A DNA stretch of 64,000 nucleotides. It comes from Centroberyx gerrardi (lineage: Eukaryota > Chordata > Actinopteri > Beryciformes > Berycidae). Where the stretch lies: NCBI RefSeq assembly GCF_048128805.1, contig NC_136012.1, positions 8,130,121-8,194,120 of the forward strand, in the 5' to 3' direction. Positions within the stretch are counted from its first letter, which is position 1. The number at the start of each line of letters is the position of its first letter. Below, piece after piece: positions 49,001-61,251 of this stretch. The notes beneath the pieces were generated by a model. That model was not told the DNA's origin, searched no databases, and worked only from the letters and a program-made list of their open reading frames with translations. The position numbers were made by a program, and so were the translations under genes.

Positions 49001-52000
49001 TCCATCTAACTTGGATATAGACACAAAGATTTAACAAATTAACATTATTTTAAAGACAGTATCTTTGGTTCTTTTAATGTGTCAGCACTTAGCAAATGTG
49101 TTAGGACAAGTAGAGAGCTGCTGACCTCGTAGAGTTTAGAAGCCACCAGCTTCCTTCCTGTTGTGTTCATCCCCTCCATCACTACCACCTGGGTGAAGAG
49201 AGGACAGACATGGGAATGAGTTGAACTCCAAGATAAATACTTGCCTTCAGCTGACAGTAGTTTGGCAGGGAGCCAGTTGTTTTATGCTATGTGGGAATAG
49301 GGCTGTCGCGGTGAAGGAATTTCCCCTGCGGTGATTTAGGGTGGCTCAACAGCGCGGTATGCGGTGTATGCGATAAGAAGTCGCCGGATGATGTCACATG
49401 CTAATTTGCATATCAATATATAACCTACAGTCTCCGCTCGCAGCGGAGGGGGGGGGGCTACGCTGTGTGTGGGAAGCGCTGTGATCATCAGACCTCTCTG
49501 GATGACAAGCAAGTAGAGCAAAACGGCATCAGCTGTACCAATTTACTGGCAAATGCTTTGCTTTCTCAAACGGAATGAAATTTCATTCGGATCGGCCAGT
49601 TTTTTCTGATTGAGGCGTTTATATGAGGCATTTTTATTCTGATTGGGCTACTATTCTGATTAAAAGGCTCCATGTAAACGCTGTTGGTGGGAAACAATAC
49701 ACTCTTATTGTTTTCATTATGAATTTATTTAACATTCAATACACACGCATTGAAGTGTAAAAGAAGAAGTGCCTAAAAACGTGAACACAGCGCGGTTGTG
49801 GCAGTTGCTTGCCATCCACCGCGGTTGGCTTGTCTATAGCGCGGTATTGCAATATTGCGGTTATTGCGACAGCCCTATGTGGGAACTGTTGCTGTCAGAG
49901 TTCTCGGTCAGACGCTGGGAGAGTCTCCTTCCCAGGTCCTTGGCATGCTCTGTTACTCTAGGTGGCCCTATAACCTGCTGCACACGAGCCTCAGTGCACA
50001 GGCAAAGGAGAGACCACCACTCAGTGTGTGTGTGTGTGTGTACAATTACACTGCAATTAGCTGGCGCTCCAACGCATGCAACAGTATTGTATGCTTACAT
50101 TTTTTCCAGTCTCTAACATTACAAGCAGCCTATAGTTAACAGTGTGTCAAGGGTCAGAGTCATGATTGCACCCTGACAATATGTATCAAATACTTTTGTG
50201 TCCCTAGAATATTTTTTGAATAAACGAAAAGTGCTAAGTAAAGAAATGAGAGCCAGGCAGATCAACTATAAATGTCTCTGGGATTTTTGTGCTTTAGCAC
50301 AAGCATCATACAGTATAGCATTATCCACTGTTGAAGTCATGCATTAGTACTGCAGGATTTTCCAAACAATTAGGAAGGTAGTTGTGTGAAAAGGTAGTGG
50401 CCACATCGGCAAGTTGCTCTGACGAGTTGCCCTCTGCTCACCTGACCAGGAAACAGGGAGTATTCTCTGAGCTCTGATAGGTCAACAGGGACTTGCTGAC
50501 CGCCTTGCTCCGGCCCTGCCTCCAACAGAACTGACTGAGCGTTCAGTTTTCCATTACTGTCGCAGCACACCTGACCCAACACAGTTACACTGTCCTAGAG
50601 GTGGAGAGATATCAACACACACCAAACTGACCAGTCAGGCAATTATTAATTATACAAAGACAATTATTAATTTCTATGAAGTCTAAGTCAGGTGGAATAA
50701 GAGATGGAGAGCACATAGAAAAAACATGGTTCCTACTAATAATAACCAGACATGGAAGGTATTATTTAACTGTGGGGTTCCTACATATATTTGCTAGCCT
50801 CATTCCATGACATATGGGGAAATTTCCATGACCAATATTGGCTTGCATCCAAGTTGAAATTAGATTTTTGGTGAATTGCTAATTTGAATGTCCAAGGTTT
50901 TGCTTTGGCTAGCTACAGTGACCACCTTGAATTTGTTTGATCAGTAAATGTGTTACTACTTGGTTTATTATTCCCACAAAGGTTTGTACATCTACCAGCA
51001 GCCTAGTTTGAAATTGACTGACTGAGTATAATCAACTTTCCATGATTTTTTCTATGTATAATTTTGCAAACAATTTTGAACCTCCATGACCTCTGTACCT
51101 GAGCAGGCAGAGAGACGGGGGAGAAATCCTCGATGTTGAAGTGAGACCTCAGCCCCTCCCCCAGCTCCTCGATCTTCTCTGTCAACACTGGGGAGGACAG
51201 ACACGGACGGCTTAATTATCACCAATATGTGAACATCATGTATCCATAACACTAATGCTGAAATAAATGTTCAAATATCAGTACTCCTATTCTTATTAGT
51301 TTTATGAACACACGGGCAGGCTATTCCCTTTTTGGCTCTCACCGTTTCGAACATCGCGGAGCCTCTGGAACATGAACTTGTAGCTGCAGCGGAGCGTGTC
51401 TTCAGGTCCTTCCAGCAGATCCAACTGGACCCCCGAGCCCGGACCCTTCCTCCCCGCCCAGCGAGTGCCCTGGACGGCCCCGAACGTGACCACCACCTCC
51501 CCCTTAGCCCCACGCTGGCTGTACTTCTGGGAGGGAGTTGCACTGCAGAGAGAGAGAGAGGGGGACAGAGTTGGGTCAAAGCAAAGTATACTGCAAAAAA
51601 AAAAATGATGATGATGATTACATGGAGTTCCATGTGTTTCCAGCAGTGGGTGTTGGTTTGTGTTGCTGTGTACCTGGGAGAGAAGCTGGCAGGAGACAGC
51701 AGCAGGCCCGGGCTGGACAGCAGAGCTGCACTCCTCTTAGAGTGGGGGTGTTCTGGGGTGGTGAGAGCACGCTTCTGAGAGCCCTGCACACACACACACA
51801 CAGGACCAGCTTGTTATCCACATTTTGAATTAAAGCTCAGCCATGCTAGTGCAGATCCCAATAGAAATTATACCTTGAAATAAAAATAGGCCGTTTTTTA
51901 AACTGTTTGAAAAAAGTTATCTTTTAAATGGCCACATTTGAGATTTCAGATGTAGAAAGAAAGAGTCCACACACTTATCTGCTGTAAATGTATTAATACC

Positions 52001-53281
52001 TAATATACAGGTGATGTTTCAAGCATGCTGCTCTTCATCAGATGATCTGATGGGAGCATATATGACTGTGCAGACCTCATTTCATTCTTCATGTTTGGGA
52101 TGCTGTTTTGTTGATTGTGGTGTGTGTTCCTGTCCTTTTCAATGACTTCAGATTTAACACTAACGATTCTTTGTCAATTCAAACTGAGAGCTTACCTTAG
52201 CAGGAGTAGAGTAGGAGTCTAGTAGATTCTCCTCCTCTTCCTCAGCTTTGATTCTGGACAAACTATGTCAGGGTTTATAACACACAGACAATACAAGACT
52301 CTCTGACCAAACAATAGATACCTAAAGAAAGGGCTGCTGCTGTGTGTGTGTGTGGTGCGTTCACTGTGGAGGATACAAGTCCTGCAGTGAGTGGATGTCT
52401 CTGGTTCTGTTATGCGGTTCATCCCTCTTGAAGCTCTGTTTGGATTTGCTCTTCTTGTTTAAAACCTGCCGAGCAGACAGACACACACACACACATACAA
52501 TGAATACACATTTATTTTCCTAGCTGATGATGAGGACAGTGCAGCTACTGATAGCAGTGTGCCAAGGTGGAATCAACAATATTAGTAGCATAACCCATAT
52601 AGCAAGTGATACTCTAATGGCTTCCTTTGGCCACTTCAAACAGCGGATTACTTCAAGGATAGGAATGAGAGACACAGGCACACTTTGGACTATTCAAATA
52701 AAGTCAGTCTGTTATCGTCACCTCGTGTTCGAATTGGTCCAGGGTGTCCAAACTGAGTTTCAGTCCATTTTTAGTGGTGCTGAAGGCCACCCACTCCAGC
52801 ACAATCTCATCCCCCTGTATCCTGTTACAGATACACTGCTCCAACACTGAGTAGAGAGGAGGAGGAAGGGAAAGGAAGGAGATGAGGGGAAAAGGGACAT
52901 GATGTATGTGAGCAGGTGAAAACTGACAAATATAATACTGACAAATCAATCAGGCATGTACACTAAACAACATAAATGGAAGCAATGACTATCAAATTAT
53001 TTAAAAGGACATCCCAATAATATAGACAGTTAGCTTCATAATTTAAATCATAATTTCCGTTGGAAATCGCCTTTCTGCTTGGATACTTCTTTAGTGAGAG
53101 TCTTACTTTTACTTGCATAGTTTTCTTGGCAAATAGTCTTACTCAAATCAGTTTACAATGTACAGTTACCACCTAACGTTAGCTAGCGCTACTTACTCTT
53201 GTCCACTATGGATTCGTCCTGGCAGGCGATGTCGAACATTTCCAGCTCTGACTTTATGGTTTCTACAGTGACTGCTGCCAT
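46043..53281 (-). CDS. pola2: DNA polymerase alpha subunit B, 18 exons
   Basis: The accessory B subunit of the DNA polymerase alpha-primase complex, which starts replication in the nucleus. Exons in order: 53197-53281, 52722-52846, 52377-52465, 52196-52253, 51674-51783, 51343-51542, 51099-51187, 50442-50594, 49126-49188, 48857-48908, 48586-48710, 48353-48391, 48061-48134, 47814-47922, 47494-47600, 47115-47171, 46882-47008, 46043-46195. All phases close, giving 604 aa (human 598). The N-terminal domain starts MAAVTVETIKSELEMFDIAC. A Ser/Pro-rich linker includes TTPEHPHSKRSAAL. The OB region includes QVPVDLSELREYSLFPGQ. The inactive calcineurin-like phosphoesterase domain has LVACGPYTPSDSLTYDPLLD, LGPFVDSKHEQIE and LVFVPSQRDIHHHFIYPQPP. 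The end is CVNPGRLTKGQVGGTYGRLL and QVVKI. A hAT miniature element lies in intron 8. Confidence 0.96.
49298..49877. mobile_element. Non-autonomous hAT element (580 bp) in pola2 intron 8
   Basis: Terminal inverted repeats TAGGGCTGTCGC (49298-49309) and GCGACAGCCCTA (49866-49877) are perfect over 12 bp. They are flanked by a perfect 8-bp duplication TGTGGGAA at 49290-49297 and 49878-49885, the size produced by hAT transposases. There is no long ORF. The perfect duplication suggests fairly recent insertion. Confidence 0.9.
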
Positions 53282-53981
53282 TGCTTTGCGTTGTTTGTTG
53301 GTTATCTCAGTTTGCAGTACGACTGATTCAACAGACAGCTAGAAGGTCCAATGTTGTGATGATAGTTTGCTAGTTTGGCAGCTTTGCTCTCACCTCCGTC
53401 GTGTCATAACAACGCCAACGACCTGATTCTCTTACAAATGCTGCTATGTTTAATTACTACAGCAAATTCTACTCTGACTAAGCAGCAATGTCAAATTAAA
53501 TTTGCTGTCCCTGTGTATTTCATTTTGCCGCGAAAAAGTGCTGTCGGTGTTGGCGGCCGGAATTTACGTCACGGCCAAAACAATGTAAAGCGGAAGTCAG
53601 AACCACAAAACCAGAGAAGCCGCCGGTCAGTGGCGCCACCTAGCGGCCACTCCGAGGACGTTTCTCTAACTTTCCCGCATGCCTGTCACACTGATTTCTT
53701 GTTCAACAGGTTTAACCTTCTCAGGCCAGTCTGGTTATCCCAGCTGAACTTGTTTCACACCTCAGTCAAAACTATTCTTGATATAAAGACAAAATCTTTA
53801 TCAAGGCTCTTGCCCTGAAGCTGTTGTAAAAAAACAAACAAACACCCATGTATATTTATGCTGTTTTTCGACCTCAGAAAAGTTCTGAGGGGTTTAATAA
53901 ACCGTATTTGCACAGTCTTCTCAAAATATGTGTATACTTTTTTTGGACTTACAACCATGTACATGGAATTAGTGTTTAGTG
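53282..53981. other. Upstream of pola2; spacer toward the TOP6BL candidate
   Basis: The region just above the pola2 start should hold its promoter; no TATA box is seen. The rest is unremarkable until the miniature element at 53982. 54300-54960 would be 3' UTR or spacer of the next gene. Confidence 0.4.
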
Positions 53982-54287
53982 CAGGGTTTCTAAATCATTT
54001 GAATGCCCAAATAGACACACATTGGGCCACAGATCCTCATTTGTTATGTTTTAATCCCTAGGACCCCCTTACAGGAGACTTTTGTTGTGGATTTAGTACT
54101 GACTAAACTGTCTACACTGTATATGGAGAGATAATAGTGGTGAGTGAAACCTATGGTTAGAAGTGTCATTCTTGTACATTCTCTAATTTGAATAATTCCT
54201 AGTGAATTAAATTCTATTGAAATTAAACTGTTCCTTATTTTGCTGGGACCCACTGGGTGTGCGCGAACCCCACTTTGAGAACCACTG
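53982..54287. mobile_element. hAT (Charlie-like) miniature element, 306 bp
   Basis: The right end TTGAGAACCACTG is the classic hAT-Charlie terminus. The left end CAGGGTTTCTAAA is its diverged partner. Flanks GTTTAGTG (53974-53981) and GTTTATTG (54288-54295) match at 7 of 8 positions, consistent with an old 8-bp target duplication. It is non-coding. Confidence 0.75.
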
Positions 54288-54961
54288 GTTTATTGTACTG
54301 TTTATACTGTGTAAATCACCAGCCTCTATGTACATTGTGTCGGTTAATGTCTGTTTACTTTGCTGTATTCATGTTATAAACACAAAGGGGCAAATATGAA
54401 GTACATGCAAATGCAGCCGCCACGTAAACTAATTATTATTCTGAATTGACTGGTTATTATTACTAGAGGGCTGAAGCCAGGGCTTTAGTCATTTCATTTT
54501 TTTGCAACATCTTGTCACCTACAGACATGCTTTGTTAGCTGGGCAGTAGTTTCCAATGACTACATAGCTTTTTCAATCCTGTGCTCATTTTGTGTTAAAC
54601 CTGTAAACCCTTGTCTGTGGAAATGTGGCAATTGAATATAAAAAATAGCTATTGAATCTCTAAAAAGTCCATGAAATTCCCAGATCAGTGGCAGCAGTTC
54701 ACTGTAGGAACACATGACAGAAAAAAAGAATCAACATAGAATCACTCAGACCTAAAAACTCAGTTCAGTGAAGATCGCTGTTGGAATGTTTCTTAGTTGT
54801 ACTAAAATCCATGTCTGTGAAACAGGTTATGACAATAAAAACAAATGTATTTGATAAAGTTTTAACAGACATTTTAATTGCAACAATATTCACTCCAAAG
54901 GGAAAAGCCTCCACAGCATTTACTCCAAAACAAAACTCTGTCAAAGAAAATGCAGCCATCC

Positions 54962-57900
54962 TCAGATTTCTTTCTTGGTGGGCTCATTACTATCAGGAGG
55001 TTTTTCCATCTGTGGAAGTAATGAATGAACATAGAGTTAAATTTTAGTTCAGTTTGAAGTCCGTGGAAGAAGTTAAGTGCTGATGTAGTAACTGTTTGGT
55101 GACTGTGACCCATGATCAGCACTTGAACGTCCCACTCACCTGTGCAGAGTAGCACCTGCCCCTGGGAATACATTTCAGTGATGTCACCCTCCTCAGCGAT
55201 TCATGAAGGGATGCTGAGAGCTCATGAGTGTCACCTACCTGGGATGCAGACATGTAGTACTTAAAGTGATATTTCATTTTAGTAACACGCATACCAGATC
55301 TCAAGATGAGTTTATGAAACAGACAACCAAGACCACTGGCTCCCCTGGCTATCTGTAGTGATGTTGCTCACTTGATTTTATTCTGAAAACCTGGTCATGA
55401 ACATGTATACTAACTGTACATGTGCAGTGGCCTGTTTGACCTGTTTGCATTTATCCATAACAAGGCTAAGAATACCACAGCATTTAATGTGAGTGTCTGA
55501 CTGTTCATGAGCTCCAATAAACAAAAGAATAGATTATATTCCTTTCTCCCTAGCGTACCTTCATGTTGTCCAGACAGGCGCTTCTGAAACCCACGTTACT
55601 GCTGCAGCTCACAATACTGATAGCAGAGCTGAGCATCACCTCAAGGGCCGAGCACAGCTTCTTTTGGTTCTGATATAGCACACACACAACACCCAAACAC
55701 ACACTATTATATAAACTGTACATTATACAAAGCCACACTATTAAACAGAGATTCCTACCCTGGCAGTTGGTGTGTGTGTGTGTGTGTGTGTGTGTGCGTC
55801 TCAGACTTGACTTGCCTTGCTTCTCTGACTTTGGGCTTTCAGTGTGTTCTTTAGCTCAGTCTGAAGAGCCGTTGTCACCGCCTGCCTGTTGTTGTTCAGA
55901 ATATCCTCAAGGTGGAGCTCTAAAAGCTCCTCTGTGGCTGCAGGAGGTTCACAAACATCCCTGTTGTCAGTACTGCACATTGTAGGATGGATATTAACAT
56001 GGTCAATCTTGTTAGGCTGTTGTTCTACTGTAAATACAGTGTACATAACTTTTGTTGTTATGTTATATATTAAAGTTATGGTAACTTAAGCTGTGACTCT
56101 CCATTTTGAGAGTATTGTACTGTGTATATACTCCAGTATCAATCAACTGAGGGCTCTACTTCTCTGCTGCTGGTGACAGTAACATAGCACATGTACGGCT
56201 TGTTCTTGGAAATGCAGAAACCAAATTATGGCTTTAGAACATAGTTTGAAATATGAAAGAATTGCCAACTTCAACCCAGCAAATTATAGTGTTGAGGCTA
56301 TGTGCTGCAGCTGCATGCAGCTGTCTCTCACCCGTAACATCAGCGAGCTGAGAGGTGAAGGGGTCGCTGTGCTGCAGGAAGAGGAAAAGCGAGAGACTCT
56401 GCTGCACCGGGGCAAGACTCCATTCTGGTTCTGGCTCCTCACAGTTTCCGTGCTCTACGGTGTACACAGTGCCACCGCTGTGCACAAGATCTGCAGAGGA
56501 AGTGTTAAAAATGATTTTTGCATGGTAAAATTCTGAAGAAAAGGAAATGGGGAAAAAAACATAACTACCATTTATGATGACACTCGGTTTCAACAGTGGA
56601 CAAACTCTGCGAGTCTACACTGGTTGAAGCCACATGGGTATTTCATCAGGCTGTAGCAATTACCGCATGTACGTAATACTGTGGTAATGGAAGGTTGGCT
56701 GAATGTTGTGTAATTTAGGTGAAACGAACATCTTCTTACAATGCAAAACCAATTTCTGAGAAATCAGGCAAATACCTGTACCCGTACCATATCTTATTCT
56801 ATTGTGTGTGCAACTCAGCATGATGATGGCTAACTAACACAATATACAGTACAGTACCTTGTTTCTTGTTTAAGTTTCTTGTTTATTTTATTATTATAAG
56901 GACAACACACATTAATCAACATTTCTGTATATGTGCCAGTGTTAGCCAGCTGGCTAATTTTCAACTGCAGTCCTTTTGGCGAGATGTTTTAAAACCTATA
57001 AAGTGATAAAATTTACAGAACGAAGACAACAAGACGCCATAGAGACAGCAACAGCAACAAAACAAGAACTCTCAAGACAGAACACAAGCCATGCAAAGCA
57101 ACAGGAAACAGCAAAACATCAGCACAACAATACAGCAACAACAAACACCATTTCGGCATATACAGCCATGCAAGCAACACGAAGCAACAACACACAGCCA
57201 AGCAATACTGACCACAACCAACCTCAGGTAGATGACCCCCCAAAATGTATTAAGACCATCAGTATGTATGCATCTTTTCCAGCAATGGTTGCTACTGACC
57301 TGTGGAGGAGGAGCAGTGAAGGCCCTGCAGGCCCAGCTCCTGACAGTCCATGTAAGCAGGAAGGTGGTGGAGGAAGGCTGAGGGGCCTGGGACAGGAACG
57401 TTACTGGGGCTGTACACCAACACCTGGCCACATGTGGAGTCAAGGAAGAGTGTGTGCTTGTATGTGTCCTTGTCTGTATGTGTGTGTGCCCATCCCACAT
57501 GACACAATCAGTAAAGGATATTTGTATGTGAGTGAGTTGGGTTGCCAGGTTGGGGTACTGCAGCACACAGGGGCTCAGCAGGGTGACTAGCTGGAGGCTG
57601 AGCTCCCCGTACAGGCCTCGGTCCATGGCTGCTGGGGGGATACTGAGTGGAAACCTGGCTCCAAGGACAGGGTGACCCCCCTCACACCAGGCTCCTTTCT
57701 CCACACACACCGGAGGCCTTGAAACAACCGAGGAGAGAATCGCTGTTTGAATCACACAGACACAAGCATGCATACATACTCCAGTGTTTCTAATGTTTTT
57801 GTAGCAATGGTGGCTGAGGATAATATTAGTTTTGGGTCCACACCTGTAACTGTTTTGGCTTTTTTCTACTCTGGGTACACACATACACACATAATCACAG

Positions 57901-60383
57901 ATGTATTAATATGAACATCAGTGCTACTGACTGTGTACTGCAGGTGACATCCAAGATCACTGGTGGTTGGTCTTTCTGCACAATTTTACGCTGGATCTTC
58001 ACGCTGCAAGAACACATGCATAATGTTATCACTTTACAAAATGCATTACCACATCAAGTTCTATGCAATGCACAGTGTTGGAAGACATAACAGCAGAATG
58101 CACATGTGAAGGAGTAGAAGAAGGTGGTTAAATTCATTCCAGTAGCATGGTTTTGAATTAGCTTGATCCATGGCAAGGTCATCTTTCAGGCGGGAGAGTC
58201 TTGCTACACTGACATTAGGTAATGATTTACCCAGAGAGGAAGCTATAATCGCATTACCGACACCTTCAACACACAGTAGGCTGTCATACCTAAACACTCG
58301 TTGGACGTTCTCCTGATCCGATTTGAATGTGAAGTGGATTTTAACCTGCGCAAAAGATGAGGACAGTCAACATTTTGGTGACAATCTGTAAAGCACGTGA
58401 ATGTGGATAACTCGTCCTTTCCTACCCCTGTGTTAGCCAGACTGAATCTGTGTAGGAATGCCTCTGCATGAGAACGCCACTCTGGACTGAACTGTCTTGC
58501 GTCTCTCACCTGCACAGCCCAAAGGAATAAGCAGAGATAACACATCGTTCCGACACAGGCTCACTGATCATAAATCACATCTTTAAGGGAATATGGGAAA
58601 TTCAAGATTCTCACTATTAGGTGTAATGTTAATGGGTTTTTAGTAAAATTTAGTGAAGTATTACGCAATTTCAATCAGGAAGACTACTTATCATTCATTC
58701 ATGCTTTCTCTTTACCCAATCAGAGTTGGTGAACACTTTCCCTCTTTTTCCAGAGAACCAATCGGAGTTAGCCGTCACTTCCCTCTCTTTTTCAAAGAGC
58801 CAATCGTCTAAGTGACGGGAGTATATACACGTCACCTTCTATGCTATTGCCCTTCTCTCAGATCTATGCTGTATGCTGCTGTCATTCCAGTCACTGTGCT
58901 TACCTTCGTCCCTCCACCACCCCATCACCACCAATGTCCAGGCTCCAGAGGAACTCCCCAGGGGGACATCCTAATTCCTACGTCTATCCCGGATGTACTC
59001 CTAACTTCACGAATGGGAGGAGTTCCTCCATGGAGCTTACGCCAAAGTTTACATCTTGTTTCATGTCATGAATAAAGTTTTTCATTCGAGCATTCATCCT
59101 AGTCTCTCCTGATTGAAGGTCCAATTTAGTTACAATCAGTGGCATTTGGGATAATTCCAGTCTTGCTCTAATGTATAAGATCAGGAAGGTGGGGACTGGA
59201 GACTTTCTTAGAGCACCCCATTCTTAGAAATTATGTTAGGAAGTGAACTATAGTGCTTAATATGTTCAAGAAGTTTCAGAGAGCAATTATCCTTGAGGCC
59301 AATGGGATGTTTGTACAGGATCTTTGTTTGCATTATAATGTTCAAGCACAGCCACCTGAAAGGAGAGGAGGAATCGGAGGGAACCGTGTACGTCAGTGAA
59401 GGCACACAGTTCCTCTGGGTCAGGCTCGGGGCAGGGGCCGGCACAGGGACACAGTTTCTGATGTAATTCTGTGAGAACTGACGCAGCAAAAAGGCAAATA
59501 GAAGTGATGCAGTGAATCAGAAGATGTGTGTATGTGTTTATGTGTGTGTACATACCAGGTTGGAGTGTTTCCATTTTAACACCTGCACACCAGGGACCAG
59601 CAGCTGCAACTGTACCACAAATGGTAACACTGTTAGTTTTGGGGCTACTAGGAACATCTGGGACAGTTTTGCAGATGCTGAAGCATTTGGGGTGGGTGGG
59701 ACTTAGTACTGTAGACCTATCTGCATTAACTTCTTTGGAACAAGAAAACAAGTACTTATGGCAACATGACTCATTCCTGGCCCAAACATTAGACAAGACA
59801 ACTTGCACAGATGAAAACAGTTTGTTCCACAGATGAAAACAGTTTGTTCCACAGATTAAAACAGTTTGTTCATCTGCTACTAGAGCAGATGCTGACACAC
59901 GGACATTTTACATAGTTCAGATAGACAGGTCATGGTGTCATATCAGACGGCCATCTTTAAGCACTTGGCCCTCTAGGAACTATTTAATGTGGAACTTCCT
60001 TAGCCTTACCAGTGCAGTTTTGGCTTTGGTTATTAGTGCCTGGTCCAGTCCACAGTAGTACCAAAAGTCCTCCTGCAGTCTTCCCACCCTGCTGCCCGTT
60101 CTGCTTTCTCAAAAGCATGAGCAACCTGACAACCTGAAATGGCAATTACAAAGACAAAGCTGGCTACCGGTAACATTGACGAGCCTAGGTTAGCCTAGGT
60201 TAATTAGATAAATTAGCTAGCAGGTGGCTAGCCTTCCTGTGAGCTTGACTGCTTCGAACGTTAGTAAAGTTTGCCATTTATCTGCTTCTAGCTGAATACA
60301 ACACTAACCCAACTCTAATGTTAAACACACAGTAGGTAACTAACTGTAAACGTAAAAATTACCCGCTGTATTTCTTTGAGCAT
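54962..60383 (-). CDS. Candidate TOP6BL (topoisomerase VIB-like, C11orf80), 14 exons
   Basis: TOP6BL partners SPO11 to make meiotic DNA double-strand breaks. Exons in order: 60363-60383, 60010-60133, 59556-59609, 59356-59477, 58426-58509, 58290-58345, 57932-58003, 57504-57717, 57300-57339, 56332-56490, 55816-55937, 55559-55669, 55140-55238, 54962-55009. Phases close to 441 aa, shorter than human (about 580). Visible: GPWCAGVKMETLQPVLTELH, a PEEL segment with LRFLLSFQVRDARQFSPEW, KIHFTFKSDQENVQRVF, then KGAWCEGGHPVLGARFPLSI and LVTLLSPCVLQYPNLATQLT, and a helical C-terminal part (HLEDILNNNRQAVTTALQ). The call rests on remembered pattern plus the 11q13-like neighbourhood, not on an alignment. 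Intron 11 uses a GC donor (AG/GCAAGT). Exon 11 has two in-frame acceptors 6 nt apart (start 55937 or 55931). Confidence 0.75.
58622..59134 (+). mobile_element. Possible solo LTR (fossil) in an intron of the TOP6BL candidate
   Basis: The block begins TGTAATG and ends TTACA, short inverted ends of the LTR type. Inside are three CCAAT boxes between about 58719 and 58805, a TATA-like GTATATACAC at 58821 and AATAAA at 59071-59076, about 250 bp downstream. That order fits U3-R-U5. No internal retroviral genes or second LTR are seen and no target duplication is obvious, so the ends are tentative. It could instead be another promoter-bearing repeat. Confidence 0.35.
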
Positions 60384-61079
60384 CTTCAATGTCGTGACTT
60401 TCCTGTCACCGTTTATGCACTGGCACTGACTGAGCGAGCACGTGCCCAGTCTTCTTTCTCTTTTCTTTTTTTAAATACTAGGTGTAACCAGAGCCATATA
60501 GAGATAATCCATCGTTACTTAAAGTGGGACACTAATGTTAATTACTTGTGTTAAGGAAGAATTCATATTTCAACACATTCTGCTTTTTTTTTTTTTTTTT
60601 AAACAAGCCACACACATGAGCTCAGAAGCTGCAGCATAATTAATTCAGAGGTGCTCTTGAGCCTGTCGGGGTTAAAAGTCATGTACACTCAGTTCTCATG
60701 GCCAGGCTATAAAATGCTAGGAAATGGCGCTTCTACTGTGTCTTTAATAATAGACATAGGTTTATGCCTACCTACACCCATGTATGCTTACTGTACAAGC
60801 TAGTGTACAATCCCCCACAACAGGATATAGATCTGTATCATACAGAGGAGTTCTACAGTTTCACTATAAAGCAGAGGGGGAAGTTAAAAGAGATGTGATT
60901 GGGTTAGGGATCCGCAGAGCTTAATTTGATCATTATATTCCCATCTCACTCAGAGGTAATTAAATCTTCACATACAGATGAAACTAGTGGGAACTGACAT
61001 ATTACAATGTTGGTGTCATGTTCTCTCAAGTGATCCACACAAGTATGGACTAAAGAATTAGGAATCTGAGCAAACACAT
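60384..61079. other. Intergenic region upstream of the TOP6BL candidate
   Basis: An E-box CACGTG lies at 60439-60444 about 55 bp upstream of the proposed ATG, and a poly(T) run at about 60583-60600. No exon or repeat family is recognised in the rest. Confidence 0.4.
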
Positions 61080-61085
61080 TTTATT
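61080..61085 (-). terminator. tstd1: Polyadenylation signal of tstd1
   Basis: TTTATT on the plus strand is AATAAA on the minus strand, about 170 bp after the tstd1 stop. Confidence 0.55.
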
Positions 61086-61251
61086 TGTTAACATTTTAAA
61101 TAGAGTGGATATACTGTACATCTATGACATATAAAACAGTATCAAAAGAGATGAAAAGAAAAACAGAAAAATATTTGTCTATTTTGTCAGTTTAGCTTTC
61201 ACATTTGCCATTTGTGAAGATATTATGCATTAGGCTCTCCATCAACACCAA

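Noticed and set aside
57072-57890. 272-codon minus-strand frame
   Set aside because: It runs through an exon of the TOP6BL candidate in another frame and into intron sequence; the splice-consistent exons 57504-57717 and 57300-57339 explain the coding signal.
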